From Parcubacteria group bacterium CG08_land_8_20_14_0_20_43_9 (GTDB lineage Bacteria; Patescibacteriota; Minisyncoccia; Minisyncoccales; PEYH01): DNA of 10,384 nt. A program made the translations under genes and the position numbers. The notes under the pieces are model-generated. The model ran no database searches. It was not told where the DNA came from and was given only the letters and a program-made list of their open reading frames with translations. The DNA lies in assembly GCA_002774465.1 (NCBI GenBank), contig PEYH01000035.1:1-10384 (forward strand), written 5' to 3'. Each line of letters opens with the position of its first letter. Position 1 is the stretch's first letter. Below are positions 10,351 to 10,384 of the stretch, piece after piece.

Positions 10351-10384
10351 CTATTTTACTATTTTTATGGCCTTGCCTTCTATC
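10351..10384 (-). CDS. Possible last eleven codons of an unidentified gene entering from the right
   Basis: Reading leftwards from the window edge, one frame gives IEGKAIKIVK followed by TAG at 10353-10351. The short, lysine- and isoleucine-rich ending is typical of real C-termini in this type of genome, and the cupin promoter begins just after it. Only one frame was used and the fragment is far too short for a family assignment. No clear terminator hairpin follows. Confidence 0.4.
   Translation of the reverse strand, partial: IEGKAIKIVK

Overview
The window looks like a chromosomal segment from a streamlined, uncultivated bacterium, most probably of the candidate phyla radiation (Patescibacteria, Parcubacteria-like). 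This is inferred from gene content: a membrane-anchored, stand-alone ComEC-type metallo-hydrolase, DUF5654/DUF5671-like small membrane proteins, and a thioredoxin domain fused to a DsbD/CcdA-like membrane domain. Gaps are very short, Shine-Dalgarno sequences are largely absent, and GC content is moderate (roughly 45% by eye). No rRNA, tRNA or other taxonomic marker is present. TGA serves as a stop (end of the gene at 1672), so recoding of TGA as glycine is not supported.

All twelve genes or gene fragments lie on the minus strand, so transcription runs from right to left. From the right edge: the last codons of an unidentified gene (10351-10384); a cupin gene with its own promoter and terminator (9807-10328); an FAD-dependent oxidoreductase with a promoter touching its start codon (8378-9766); an RRM RNA-binding protein gene with a near-consensus promoter and a strong terminator (7980-8373); an insulated operon of three small membrane proteins of unknown function (6780-7954); and a long co-directional run from 6780 down to a hairpin at 783-809. 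That run encodes a P-type cation ATPase, a CaCA-family cation exchanger, a one-cluster ferredoxin, a thioredoxin/DsbD-like membrane protein and a short-chain dehydrogenase. The ComEC-like gene follows with its own promoter and runs off the left edge.

The ATPase and exchanger plausibly form a divalent-cation (Ca2+-type) export pair. The ferredoxin and the thiol-disulfide membrane protein, 4 bp apart, look like a redox pair. The ferredoxin also carries two spare cysteines positioned like the disulfide of Thermotoga ferredoxin. Whether the five genes form one transcription unit is an inference from spacing and from the lack of hairpins between them.

The most unusual signals are: three start codons that sit 6-8 nt after a -10 box, predicting leaderless or near-leaderless mRNAs; non-canonical residues in the ATPase (DKTATLT, SGAPE, altered M5/M6 ligands) and in the exchanger's first alpha repeat; the ferredoxin/thiol-protein pair; and the insulated three-gene membrane operon. 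I see no mobile element, CRISPR array, prophage or RNA gene, and no gap longer than 125 bases.
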